Shown: positions 49,010 to 59,300 of the stretch, piece by piece
How the letters are laid out: every line of letters begins with the position of its first letter
How positions within the stretch are numbered: the stretch's first letter is position 1
DNA from: Durusdinium trenchii
Taxonomy: Eukaryota; Sar; Dinophyceae; Suessiales; Symbiodiniaceae
Assembly (NCBI GenBank): GCA_963970005.1
Contig: CAXAMN010005380.1
Span: 1 to 64,000, forward strand
Direction of reading: 5' to 3'
Length of the DNA: 64,000 nt
Program-made: the position numbers and the translations under genes
The notes under the pieces: generated by a model
The model's input: the letters and a program-made list of their open reading frames with translations, nothing else
What the model was told of the DNA's origin: nothing
Database searches by the model: none

Positions 49010-49462
49010 GATATGGGTCGGTGAATGGATGCCCAGCTGGTTTTGGCCTTTGGCACTTGCCTACGCCGACGCTGATCTCAAACGGTTCAACACAGCTGAA
49101 CCCCCCCCTCACATTCTGGATGGAGAGTGATGGCTCACGAATGGGCACGAAAAGGTGCTGGGACCCACGAACAGGGTGCTAAGCAAGCAGAATCAAACAG
49201 AACCGGAGTTCGCTGATGTCGAAACTGGTCTTGCAGGCCGATCTCGCCATGATGTTGCATGATGTATTTGCGTGTCGATCATGTTGGTGGGTTGAATGTC
49301 AACGACATCAAGTCCATCCCTCTGAAAAGTCTCTCACATCCGACGACGGGAGACTCCACCGTTCAAGTGTCTAAGCCAAGGACGAACGCAACGGTTGCGT
49401 CCAAGCAGCCATGGCAGCTGGAACACGAACCTGCAATCGTTCCAGCGAAGTCGATGGGACTT

Positions 49463-49738
49463 TCAGGAAACCGATTTTGCCGGTCGTTGGAGGATGCGAG
49501 GTGATGCGAGCCTGCGAGCTGGAGGAGTCTGTTGCCAGATCAGTGGCACAAACGTCATGCTCCGTTGGATGTCCGGTGGATCATGCGCCAGTTTTCCCTC
49601 CAGTTCACGGAAAGAATCGTTTTTGTGCATCCTTTTGCAGCCCCACACATTCCCCGCATCAAAAAGGAGGGGCGCCTCATCTGCGCACATTCTCCGCCCC
49701 CCCAAAAAGAACACACGCAGTCGTGTCGTAGCAGTCAC
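49463..49738 (-). CDS. Coding-like segment upstream of DDX41, unrecognised
   Basis: A 91-codon open frame with DAGNVWGCKRMHKNDSFREL, then EGKLAHDPPDIQRSMTFVPL. The content is non-repetitive and differs from its surroundings. It may be an exon of the next gene upstream on the same strand. Confidence 0.3.
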   Translation of the reverse strand: MTATTRLRVFFLGGRRMCADEAPLLFDAGNVWGCKRMHKNDSFRELEGKLAHDPPDIQRSMTFVPLIWQQTPPARRLASPRILQRPAKSVS

Positions 49739-49739
49739 G

Positions 49740-51745
49740 GACAGCCGAGAAAAAACCGATCACGTGCAATCGGTGGACATGTGAGTCATGTGAGTAATGA
49801 GATGTATGAAAGGAACTTTAGTGAAACTTAATCTTTTCAAGTGACAGGTCTGGGGAAGTTGGCAGCTACTGCTCCATGGCTCAAGGATGCAGCATCAAGT
49901 CATGCAGCTGAGCCGATCATAGATTATCATAAGGAACCAACTCCGTGAAGGTCATGGGACGATCGGCTCCAAGGAACTCGGGGGGGGTTCGACCCAAACA
50001 ACGCTCAGATCGTCCGACACTCGGTGCATTGAAATAGGGAGACCTCCCAGGCAACGACCCCCTTGGAAGAAGGACAAGTCCATTGCCATGACACATAGAA
50101 TCAATAGACCCAAAAACACCTAAGTACCAAAAAAGACCAACATCCATTGCTTGGGGATCGGGGTTTCCTCCGTGTACATGGCATTCCTGCCTCAGCTCCT
50201 CCGCCTCGCTCCTGGTTGGGACAGGTCATGACCTCCAGTCCGCCGGACGGATGTGCGGCGGTGGGTTCGGGAGCACCAGCGGGGGATGTGCCGGGGAATG
50301 GTGTCGATGATCCACCTAAACTCACTCATGGACCATCCAAACCACCCCCCGACGTGCAGTTCCAGCAGTTACCATGCCATTCGAAACATGGAACCTCTGA
50401 TTCAAGTGGACCCTGTTTTTGGAGTGAGGTCCCATCCTCTGTCCGGGTTCTGGAGACCAGGGCCATCTGTCATCCCCTTGGCCGACCCCGCATCCTGACC
50501 ACTGCAGATGTGTGGATGATCTGTGCAAGGTCCCCCCCTGAAATGTGCAGAACTATGTTTCTGCTTGTTTCTAGAGGTCGAACACTGTATTGTATAGAAT
50601 GGAGCACCTCAACAACCTCAGATGCTGTTCTGGGAAGCAACCCACCATGTACTGGGAGTCATTGAATATATGAGAGCGTGCTTCGAGTTTCAGCCGCCGG
50701 ACGCTGATTGACATGCTTTTCGCTCAACTCCGATCTCCCTCAATGCTGAATGAGAAAGGACTCAGAATGCTACAGAGATGTTCCCGTAGATACTAAGAGT
50801 CTGCAAATAACAGTGGAGCTATGAACCCGTTGAGGTTGGGGCAACAGTGGCCTTGAAGTTTGAAAGCAATAATATGCAATAATGACATTCGACCGTGAAC
50901 TGTTGTTCATTTCGTAGTTCCCGCATGTTTCAACCCTTGTTTCAGGGTCTCATTCCAAGCCTTGTCACTACCACTTCGACTTGAATTGCGAATGGCAATT
51001 CAACAAATTCTTGCGATCACGCAAAGTGTTTCTGGCATGGTTTGGCCCAAATCCCCAACGTCCAAAGCGGTTTGGCCCAGATCCCCAACGTCCAAAGTTG
51101 CAGCCTGTTTGACCCCCTCACGATACCATCGACGGCCCCAGAAGCCCACGGGCCTGGAGCCTCTGGTCGTAGGTCTCGGAGTTCATCATGATGATTCCTC
51201 TGGTCGTAGGTTCCGGTTGACACCCGCGCACTCGCGTGACTAGATGTGACAATGAATGAAGAATGCTAAGTTTTCCGAGAAAAAATGTTGACATCATGTT
51301 TTGTTTTAAGGGTTCTCTATTATGCTATGTTTGGGGGGGATTCTAATTTTGTTATTGCCGTAAAAAGGGTGGTCTTAAATCCTTCGGAGATCTGTCAATC
51401 CTACTAAGCCAATGACTGGTTTGCTGAGGTTATTGATAAGTATTAAGTATCGGTTTCTCCAGTTCGTCTTCAAAACTGACAGCGTCCCAAAGCGATCAGC
51501 TCCTTAATCAATAGATAGTGATGCAGCAACCCTTAGAAGAACATCTGGAGTTCTTCAATATATGAAATCCACTGCTTTAAAAGATCAAAGAAACGGCTAT
51601 TTTAGAACATTCGAACTTAGAACGTGAGTAATTTAGAACAGGCCCTTAGAGCATCACACCCAAATTTGTTCCTGATGCCGTACGTGGATGGCAGCTATGC
51701 TCTAAGTGCATGTTGATCCCAAAGCCTCATGCAGTATACAAAGCC
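49740..51745. other. Intergenic stretch, no supported gene
   Basis: Several short frames of 70-170 codons on both strands (for example near 50.15-50.65 kb) compete with each other and none has a recognisable motif. A 26 bp tandem duplicate (TTTGGCCCA...CCCAACGTCCAAAG) lies at about 51.04-51.10 kb. Confidence 0.5.
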
Positions 51746-51749
51746 TAGA

Positions 51750-52845
51750 ACGTCCTTTGGATGCTAGGAAATTAGTTCCTGTTGGTTCCTATTGGTTTCC
51801 TTGTAAATTCCAGTTCATTCCTATCGGTTTCCTTTAACAATTCCTTTTGATTTCCCTTTGAATTCCTGATGATTCATTTTGGATTCCTTTTGATTCCTAT
51901 TGATTTCCGTTTAAACTCCTTTTGATTTCTATTGATTTCTTGCTAAATTTATCTGGTTCCGATTGATTCCTTTTTAAATATCCTTTGGATTCCTTTTGGT
52001 TTCTTTTACATGCCTGTTGACTCCAAGTGATTCCCTTTCATATAGACTTTATTTGTGCATTCCTGATCTATTGATTTCCTTTTTGATTGTGTGATTCCTG
52101 CTGGTTCCCTTTTAGGTTCCTTTTGGTTGCTAGTGGCTTCCTTTTGTATGAACATCTTTGATTCCTAGTGGTTTCAATTGAAACTCCTTGTTGGTTTCCC
52201 AGCTACATATACACACACCCTATATACATATACATCTTCCGGTTGGCATGGCCGTGGTGCATGTTCAAAATTTCCATTTTGCAAGTGGCCGAATGAGTTT
52301 GTGCCAAGTCCTATTGGTGTTCTTCTAAATTCCTGTGATTGTGTTTTTTGAAAGAGTTCCTTGTAACAGTCTAGTCTATGGTTTTCCTTTTAAACTCCTT
52401 TTGGTTCCTCTTGATGTCCTTTTTGAATTACACTTCATTGCTTTCTATTGGTGTCCCTTTTTAATTCCTTTGGTTCCTCTTGATTTTTTTTCAAATCTCC
52501 TTTGGTTCCTACTGATTTTCTTAATGACTTCCTTTGAAATCCAATTGATTTACTACGTCGATGTTTATATAAACCACATAAATACTGTTTATATATATAT
52601 ATTTAACAATTTTTTCTTAGTTTTCTTTGGTTCCTATTTCCTTTTGAATTCCTGTTGATTCCGATGGATGTCCTCCTAAAGTTATTTTTGGTTCCTATTC
52701 ATGTCCCTTTTGATTTGTTTCTTTTTAATTGTGTCTTGATTTTCTAGGTATATGTATATAACTGTATATGTATATATACTTATACACCCCTTCTACATGC
52801 ATCTTCAGGTTGGTATGGTCGTGGTGCATGTTCTATGTTGTGTGT
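51750..52845. repeat. Degenerate TTCCTATTGATT satellite with a higher-order module, left block
   Basis: Irregular units of about 18-22 bp built on GATTCCTATTGATTTCCTTT on the plus strand. A second motif, CAGGTTGGCATGGCCRTGGT then GCATGTTC, recurs at about 52.23 and 52.80 kb after a short TATATA/ACAC stretch, so unit blocks alternate with this module. No coding signal; the open frames are products of the pyrimidine-rich period. Confidence 0.75.
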
Positions 52846-53239
52846 CCGTTTCCGACTTTGGGGTTGCGAGGCATGTAACAATGCTGGAAACGTCGCAAAT
52901 TTCGAGCCTGAACCTCGCTGGAAGCCAGGGCGGTAAGGCTTCCAGCTCGAATCTGCAAGCTTCTTCCCAGCGAAACGTCCAGCGTGCCAGGAACAGTGGG
53001 CACATCGGAGCAATGAATAGTCTGTTTGCTCAGCCTCGTGTGTATCCACAGCCCCGCACCACGTTCTACAAGTGCCAGTTCAGCCCATACTTCAATCAAT
53101 CCACACTCCGCAAAAAAGAGCCTGTGTTCTCATCTGCTACCTCCAAGGAGGTTGGTGGAAACAAATCAAAACACAATGTCCTCTGGACCAAAAATTCTGC
53201 TTTACCTTGAGTGATCCCCACCATGACATTTCAATCATT

Positions 53240-54300
53240 GTGTGCAGCGGTTGCGTGCTGTGGTTGTGTGTTTCTTGTGTTTGTGGTTGTGTGTTTGTGA
53301 TTTTGTTTGTGGTTGTGTTTGTGATGGTGTGTGTGCAATTGTGTGTTTGTGGTTGTGGTTGTGTTCGTGATGGTGTGTTTGTTGTGTTTGTGGTTGTGGT
53401 TGTGTGTTGTGTGTTTGTGGTTGTGTGTTTGTGATTCTGTTTGTGGTTGTGTTTGTGATGGTGTGTTTGTGATTGTGTGCTTGTGGTTGTGGTTGTGCTT
53501 GTGCTTGTGATCGTGATGGTGTGTTTGTTGTCTTTGTGGTTGTGTGTTGTGTGTTTGTGGTTGTGTGTTTGTGATTCTGTNNNNNNNNNNNNNNNNNNNN
53601 NNNNNNNNNNNNNNNNNNNNNNNNNNNNNNNNNNNNNNNNNNNNNNNNNNNNNNNNNNNNNNNNNNNNNNNNNNNNNNNNTGTTGGTGATGGTGTGTTTG
53701 TTGTGTTTGTGGTTGTGGTTGTGTGTTGTGTGTTTGTGGTTGTGTGTTTGTGATTCTGTTTGTGGTTGTTTGTGATGGTGTGTTTGTGATTGTGTGTTTG
53801 TGGTTGTGGCTGTGTTTGTGGTTGTGTTCGTGATGGTGTGTTTGTTGTGTTTGTGGTTGTGGTTGTCTGTTGTGTGTTTGTGATTCTGTTTGTGGTTGTT
53901 TGTGATGGTGTGTTTGTGATTGTGTGTTTGTGGTTGTGGTTGTGTTTGTGGTTGTGTTCGTGATGGTGTGTTTGTTGTGTTTGTGGTTGTGGTTGTGTGT
54001 TGTGTGTTCGTGATTATGTTTGTGGTTGTGTTTGTGATGGTGTGTTTGTGGTTGTGCTTGTTTTTGTGGCCGTGTGTTTGTGATTGTGTTTGTGGTTGTG
54101 CTTGCGCTTATGTTTGTGACTTTGTGTTTGTGGTTCTGTTTGGGTTTGTGGTTGTGTTTGTGTGATTGTGTTTGTGGTTGTGTTTGTGGCCGTGTGTTTG
54201 TGATTGTGTTTGTGGATGTGTTTGTGGTTGTGTTTGCGCTTATGTTTGTGACTTTGTGTTTGTGGCTGTGTTTGTGGTTCCGTTTGTGGTTGTGTGTTGG
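53240..54300. repeat. TG-rich minisatellite (TGTTTGTGGTTGTG)
   Basis: About 1 kb of TGTGTTTGTGGTTGTG-like units with sub-repeats of GATGGTGTGTTTG. It lies between the two satellite blocks and contains the 100-N gap. Its true length is unknown. Confidence 0.85.
53581..53680. other. Assembly gap, 100 N
   Basis: Exactly 100 N within the TG-rich array, the usual placeholder for a gap of unknown size. Confidence 0.99.
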
Positions 54301-54469
54301 TTGAGGCCCGGCAGCGCCTCACTCGTTGTTTGGGGGGTCTATGGAACTACAAGTGCACGGGCTCCACGTTTTGTTGGTCGTCATGGCAATCAATTTGGAA
54401 GCTCAGTCTGCAATATTTGTATCGTTTTCTCTTCATGTTGAACTCGGCCTCGAGTGTGCCGGCTCCAGA

Positions 54470-55700
54470 CTTCCGCGCATGGGCAGCCAAATTTGGAAAT
54501 GCCTGTTCATTCCTATCGATCAACTTTAAAATTCTATTCATTCCTATTGATTTCCCTTTGAATTTCTGTTGATTCCTGTTGATTCCTTTTGGGTTCCTCT
54601 TGATTCCTATTGATGTCCGTTTAAGATCCCTTTCATTCCTATTGATTTCTTGCAATGCTTCAATTTGGTTGAACCCGGTTGATTCCCTTTTAACTATCCT
54701 TTGGATTCCTGTTGGTTTCGTTTTAAATGCCGGTCGACTCCTATTGATGTCCTTTTTAGACTTTCTTTGTGCCTTCCTAGTGGCTTCCTACTCAAAAATG
54801 TATATATATATATATATTTATACAATATGATACATCTTCAGGTTGCTATGGTCATGGTGCATGTTCTATGCTAAAGGTTCTGCGGGTGATTGAATGAATT
54901 TAAGCAAATTCCTATTGATGTCCTTTTAATTTCCTTCGATTCCTATTGATCTCCTTTTAAACGTTTTAAATCCTCATGACTTCCCTTTAATGTTCCTATT
55001 GATGTCCTTTGCAAAAAGGCAATTCCCCTATATGCCCTTGTAAATTCCTGTTGATTTCTATTGATTCTCTTTCTGGCTTCCCTTTCATTCCAATTGATCG
55101 CCTACTTATATATAAACACACCCAATACATTCGCAGGTTGGCATGGCCATGGTGCATGTTCTATGTTATATGTTCGACAGGTGAGTGAATGATTTTGAAA
55201 TGTTTTGATTCCTATTGATTTGTTTTGAAAGTTTCAAGTGGTAGCCTGTAAAATCCTTTTGATTCCTATTGGTTTGAATCGAACTTCTTGATTCCTTTTC
55301 ATTTCCTTTATACGTGCCTTTTCATTCCTTTTGACTTCGGTTGAATGTCCTTTTGACTCCTACCGATTTGCGTTTAAACTCCTGTTGATTCCGTTTGATT
55401 TCCTTGCTGGTTTCTGAGTTGTGTATGTATATCTATATGTATACATACGAACACCCATGTATACTGTATACATTCTCAGGTTGGTATGGTCAGGGTGCGC
55501 GTTCTATGTTATATACCCTGCAGGTGGTTGAACGGTTATATGCCAGCCCCTATTGGATTCCTATGAAACATATTCTTTTGATTCCTATTGATTCCTTGCG
55601 GATTTGTCTTGGTTCCCACTGATTTCCTTTCAATATGATCCGTTTGATTCCTTCGATTTCGTTCTAAACTCCTTTTGGTTCCTATTAATTTCTGCGAGTG
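54470..55700. repeat. Degenerate TTCCTATTGATT satellite with a higher-order module, right block
   Basis: The same 18-22 bp units continue after an unrelated insert. The module CAGGTTGGYATGGYCATGGT then GCATGTTCTATGTT recurs at about 54.84, 55.13 and 55.48 kb, each time after a TATATA/ACACCC stretch. Spacing is roughly 300-350 bp in this block. Confidence 0.75.
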
Positions 55701-55704
55701 GATC

Positions 55705-55803
55705 TTAATCAGCGAAGTTTGAAGCTATCACTGACGGTCCATAAGCGGCGTAGCGTCGGAACGGAAACCGCACCTTTTCTAGTCGCTTGATCCTTGAGCC
55801 AAA
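55705..55803 (-). other. Relict spliced-leader match followed by a short open frame
   Basis: At 55803-55793 the minus strand reads TTTGGCTCAAG, identical to the last 11 bases of the dinoflagellate spliced leader. The sequence right after it stays open as IKRLEKVRFPFRRYAAYGPS and on to a TGA/TAA-type stop near 55705. This could be the 5' end of a reinserted mRNA fragment. The reading frame itself is not recognised. Confidence 0.35.
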
Positions 55804-56189
55804 GTACATATGGTACATATATATGTACAAGTTGCACTGTACGTGTCGCTGCACTTCCATTCGCACCCCCCATGTGAACGGCAACAATATGTTCCGATCA
55901 CACACGAAAATTTAGGGATGTAAGTGCTATAAAGAAATTGTATGATTTGCCGCGAGACTCATATGAGGCTCATACTACGAAACATGCTGGACTAAAGCGG
56001 ACTTTTACATATAAAGTGTGCAACTATGGCTCAGAACCTTTGAAAAATCGAATTGAACAAGTGAGACAGTCACGAGGCCTCGCTCAGTATCCACTCAAAA
56101 GAGCATCGCTTTGATGTAGATCCGAACTGGTGACTTCCACGTAGATGTCACATTGGCAACTGACTTCACACTCCTCAAAAGATGTAGGT

Positions 56190-56385
56190 TTTGGTTTGGA
56201 TACACTTACAGAACGGCAAGTCGGAGAGACAGTCGGTGATTGTCTTCCTTCCATTATGCTCATGGTATCAAATCAGATTGACGATTTGCAATGATACACT
56301 TACAGCGTTTCAGGTCAGATAGACATCCGGTGAATGACTTCCTCCCTTGTTTGCATGGTATCCTCATAGTCGTTCATAGAAATCA
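56190..56385. repeat. Two tandem copies of a 94 bp unit beside the giant ORF's stop
   Basis: GATACACTTACAG begins both copies, at 56199 and 56293. Each continues with GTC(G/A)GA...AGACA and a CATGGTATC end. The second copy ends a few bases from the ORF stop. This could be the 3' untranslated or terminal region of the element. Confidence 0.6.
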
Positions 56386-59300
56386 CCACTGGTGATAACC
56401 TCTCCATCCACGATGATCCCAGCTGCCCTGAGCATCCCACCGATCATCTTCTCCCTTCTTGGACTTTCCCTTGGACTTGCTCTTTCCCTTCCCCTTTTCA
56501 GAAGGTTGAGGTACTTCGCGACGTTCTTGCGTTAGCGCCGGCCTCCAAGATGTTCCAGATTGGCCTCCTCCTTTGGAATGTCCTCGGGATGATGAAGAAG
56601 TTGTACCTTCTGCTGCATGTGCGTTGGCGGCAAGATCTTCCTGCAAAGCTTGCTCAAACACATCGGTAGCACTGGATGGTGATTTATCATGTGGTCTGGC
56701 TTTTGGAGCAGCCTTCGCCTTGTTTTCATCTACTGATGAGGGCCCGAAACTCTTAGGTGCTGTTGAAGGTTTTGGCTCTTCACTTGGTGCTGACGACGGC
56801 TTGGCCTCGGTTCTGGGTGTAGATGCTGGCTTTGCCTCAGCTCTTGACGAAGATGCTGCTTTCGCTTCAGACTTAGTCGTTGATGTTGACTTAGCTGTTG
56901 CCTTGGCTGCCTGCTTCTTCTTGCCCTGAATCTCCTTGGCCCTATCTCCAAAGCCTAGACGATTGGTAAGAGCTTGAACATGCTTATGTTCTACCACGCT
57001 CATCCATCTCTCTGTATGTCCAACGTTGGGGTTTCTGGCCATTGACTCTATGACTTCCTGAGCTTGTGGGGGCAACCTGATTTCATGTTGATCAATGATC
57101 AACAGAATAGACTTCTCCCACTTGCTCTTCATTCTCGAGTACATGATGTCCAGAGGATCGATCACCTTGTGGTAGGGTGATGTAATGTCGGTTCTAAAGT
57201 AAGAATATGTCCGACACCCATAAATCGCATGGATGCACTTCTGTACCAATTCAGTCATTGCGCTGGCTTTCTTCGCTTTCAACTCCTCAAGCTGGGCATC
57301 AGTCAAGTTGGTGGAGTATTCGAAGTTGCCATATTCCTCCTTGAAGGATTGCGGAGTATGACCAAATGATAGGATCACGAGTGCCACCTTGCAAATGAAT
57401 TGCTCTCCTCTGAATCGGTGCCAGGCCTCCTCAGTTGTAATATTGTTGTCGTTGGCAAAGATTAACACCATGTCATCTGTTGGATCCAATGGTCTCCCAT
57501 CGTCATCGATTTCAGTGGAATCCCCTGTACCGAACTTGCTTATCACATCCAGGCGCTTCCTTTTCCAATTTGCTTTGAAGTCGGTAAGGCTGGTGCAATA
57601 GTAGCTCTTGTACATCAGGGAGATCATGTTCAGCACACATTTGACCACATACCTATCCATCAAACCCGATGCATTCATGGAGACGTCCTGACAGTAGGCT
57701 CTCTCTTGATGCGCATAGATTCGAGGTTCCGGTACTCGACAATAGATGGGGAGATCTTCGTTGTCTCTTCCTTCTTCGGGATTGAACTCGGTCGCTCCAT
57801 GCTGTGCATAGTATCCCGGTTCATCACGATCTGTCGGTCGATTCGCCTCCGGATGTAAGTCGTCGGTGACGTCTTCATCCTCGGGCTCACCATCTTGACG
57901 TTTCTTCCCCTCATATTGTTGTGTGCTCCTCTGGATCTCGATGATCACGTTTCGTTCGTCTTCATCTTCTAGATCAGAATCACGACCGTAGTCGATCTCG
58001 TCCTCATTGAAAGATGGGGTCTCGACATTGTCACTCTTGAAGTTCTCTGCACCATCAGACGGTTTGGAAGGATCTGGATTGTCCATGTCCTCGTCGTCAT
58101 CAGCTGCTTCAGTTTGAGCGATGTCTTCTTCCCAAGCCTTTCTGATCTCGTCCATAGTGGCCTGGTCCAATATATCTTGATCATCATGTTCAGGCTCCCT
58201 CTTTTCCTTCTTTTCCTCTTCATCGTCGCTCACAAGATCAACGGGTGAATCGGAAATGACAGTGTTGCGAATACCACACGAGAGTAGCCTGCCTTGACAA
58301 GATAGACACACGGACAAAGATGAAGAAGTCAAATGCATACATGATGGACACAAAATATTGCCATCCACGTTGCGATACCCTTCACATGTTCTGGAGATGA
58401 TTTCGTCCCAAGTTTCCTCACTGATGGAATCCTCGATCAGCTCTCCATTGTTATCGAATTGTACTTCATCGATAAGGGACACGAGCTTTTGGACGTTATC
58501 ATCTGTCGCCGAGGCTGACTTCGTGACTTCGTCGGCTCTCTCGAGGATGGTATGCTTCTGAGCAACCCAAAGTCCATGACGTGCCGCTAGAACAACTTGC
58601 TCTCCAGTGCTTCCCAGCAGGAGTCTCCTCCATGCCTGAACGTGGTTGTCCCAATACCAAGCACCTCGTACACATCTCCATGGAACTTCTCTAAAAACAA
58701 CAGTGTAGGAATTCTCCGAAATTCTTCCCCCAAGCTTCCTCAAAGTCATGATTGGAACATAAAGGCAAACGGGCATTCCCACTCTTGGCCATCTTGATCT
58801 CAGAATCTTTGATGATCGATCATCCCACGGCGCAAAGTGGTTGAAGAAAACACTACCTCTATATCCCTCCGTTCCACCAGGGACAATTCCTAGTTTCATG
58901 ATTGACTCAATATTGGAAAGCGATGTCATGTGAAAGCTTCCTCCAAGCTGCATTGCCACATTCTCTGGAATGAGATGTGAAGTCCACACAGGATATATTG
59001 ACACAGCCTCTTCAAGAACAGTCTCTCTTCCAGAATTGTGAGAGGCAACAGCTCGAATTGCACAAGGAACGATCCAACGTTCATGCTTCAGAAATGACGG
59101 TGCGTCTGTGCCGTAAAACATGAGGTTTGCCCAGTATTGCCTTTCCTCTTCGAGTGAGACATCCTCCTTTGAGATGCGAATGGCGGCAATCTGATAGCGT
59201 ACTCTGTTCTGCAACTTCTTTGCATGCCACATCGCCTTGCATAAATACTGGTATCGCTCTGTCTTGACATCTTGACGATGCCGATCACCTGAGATAGTAC

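Noticed and set aside
49873..49886. CCATGGCTCAAG on the plus strand, resembling a shortened spliced leader
   Set aside because: Needs a three-base deletion and no reading frame follows; within chance expectation.
53240..54320. Cys/Val-rich or Thr/Gln-rich frames such as CVCGCGCVCG and HKHKHNHKHT
   Set aside because: Produced by the TG-rich array and not protein-like; one runs through the 100-N gap.
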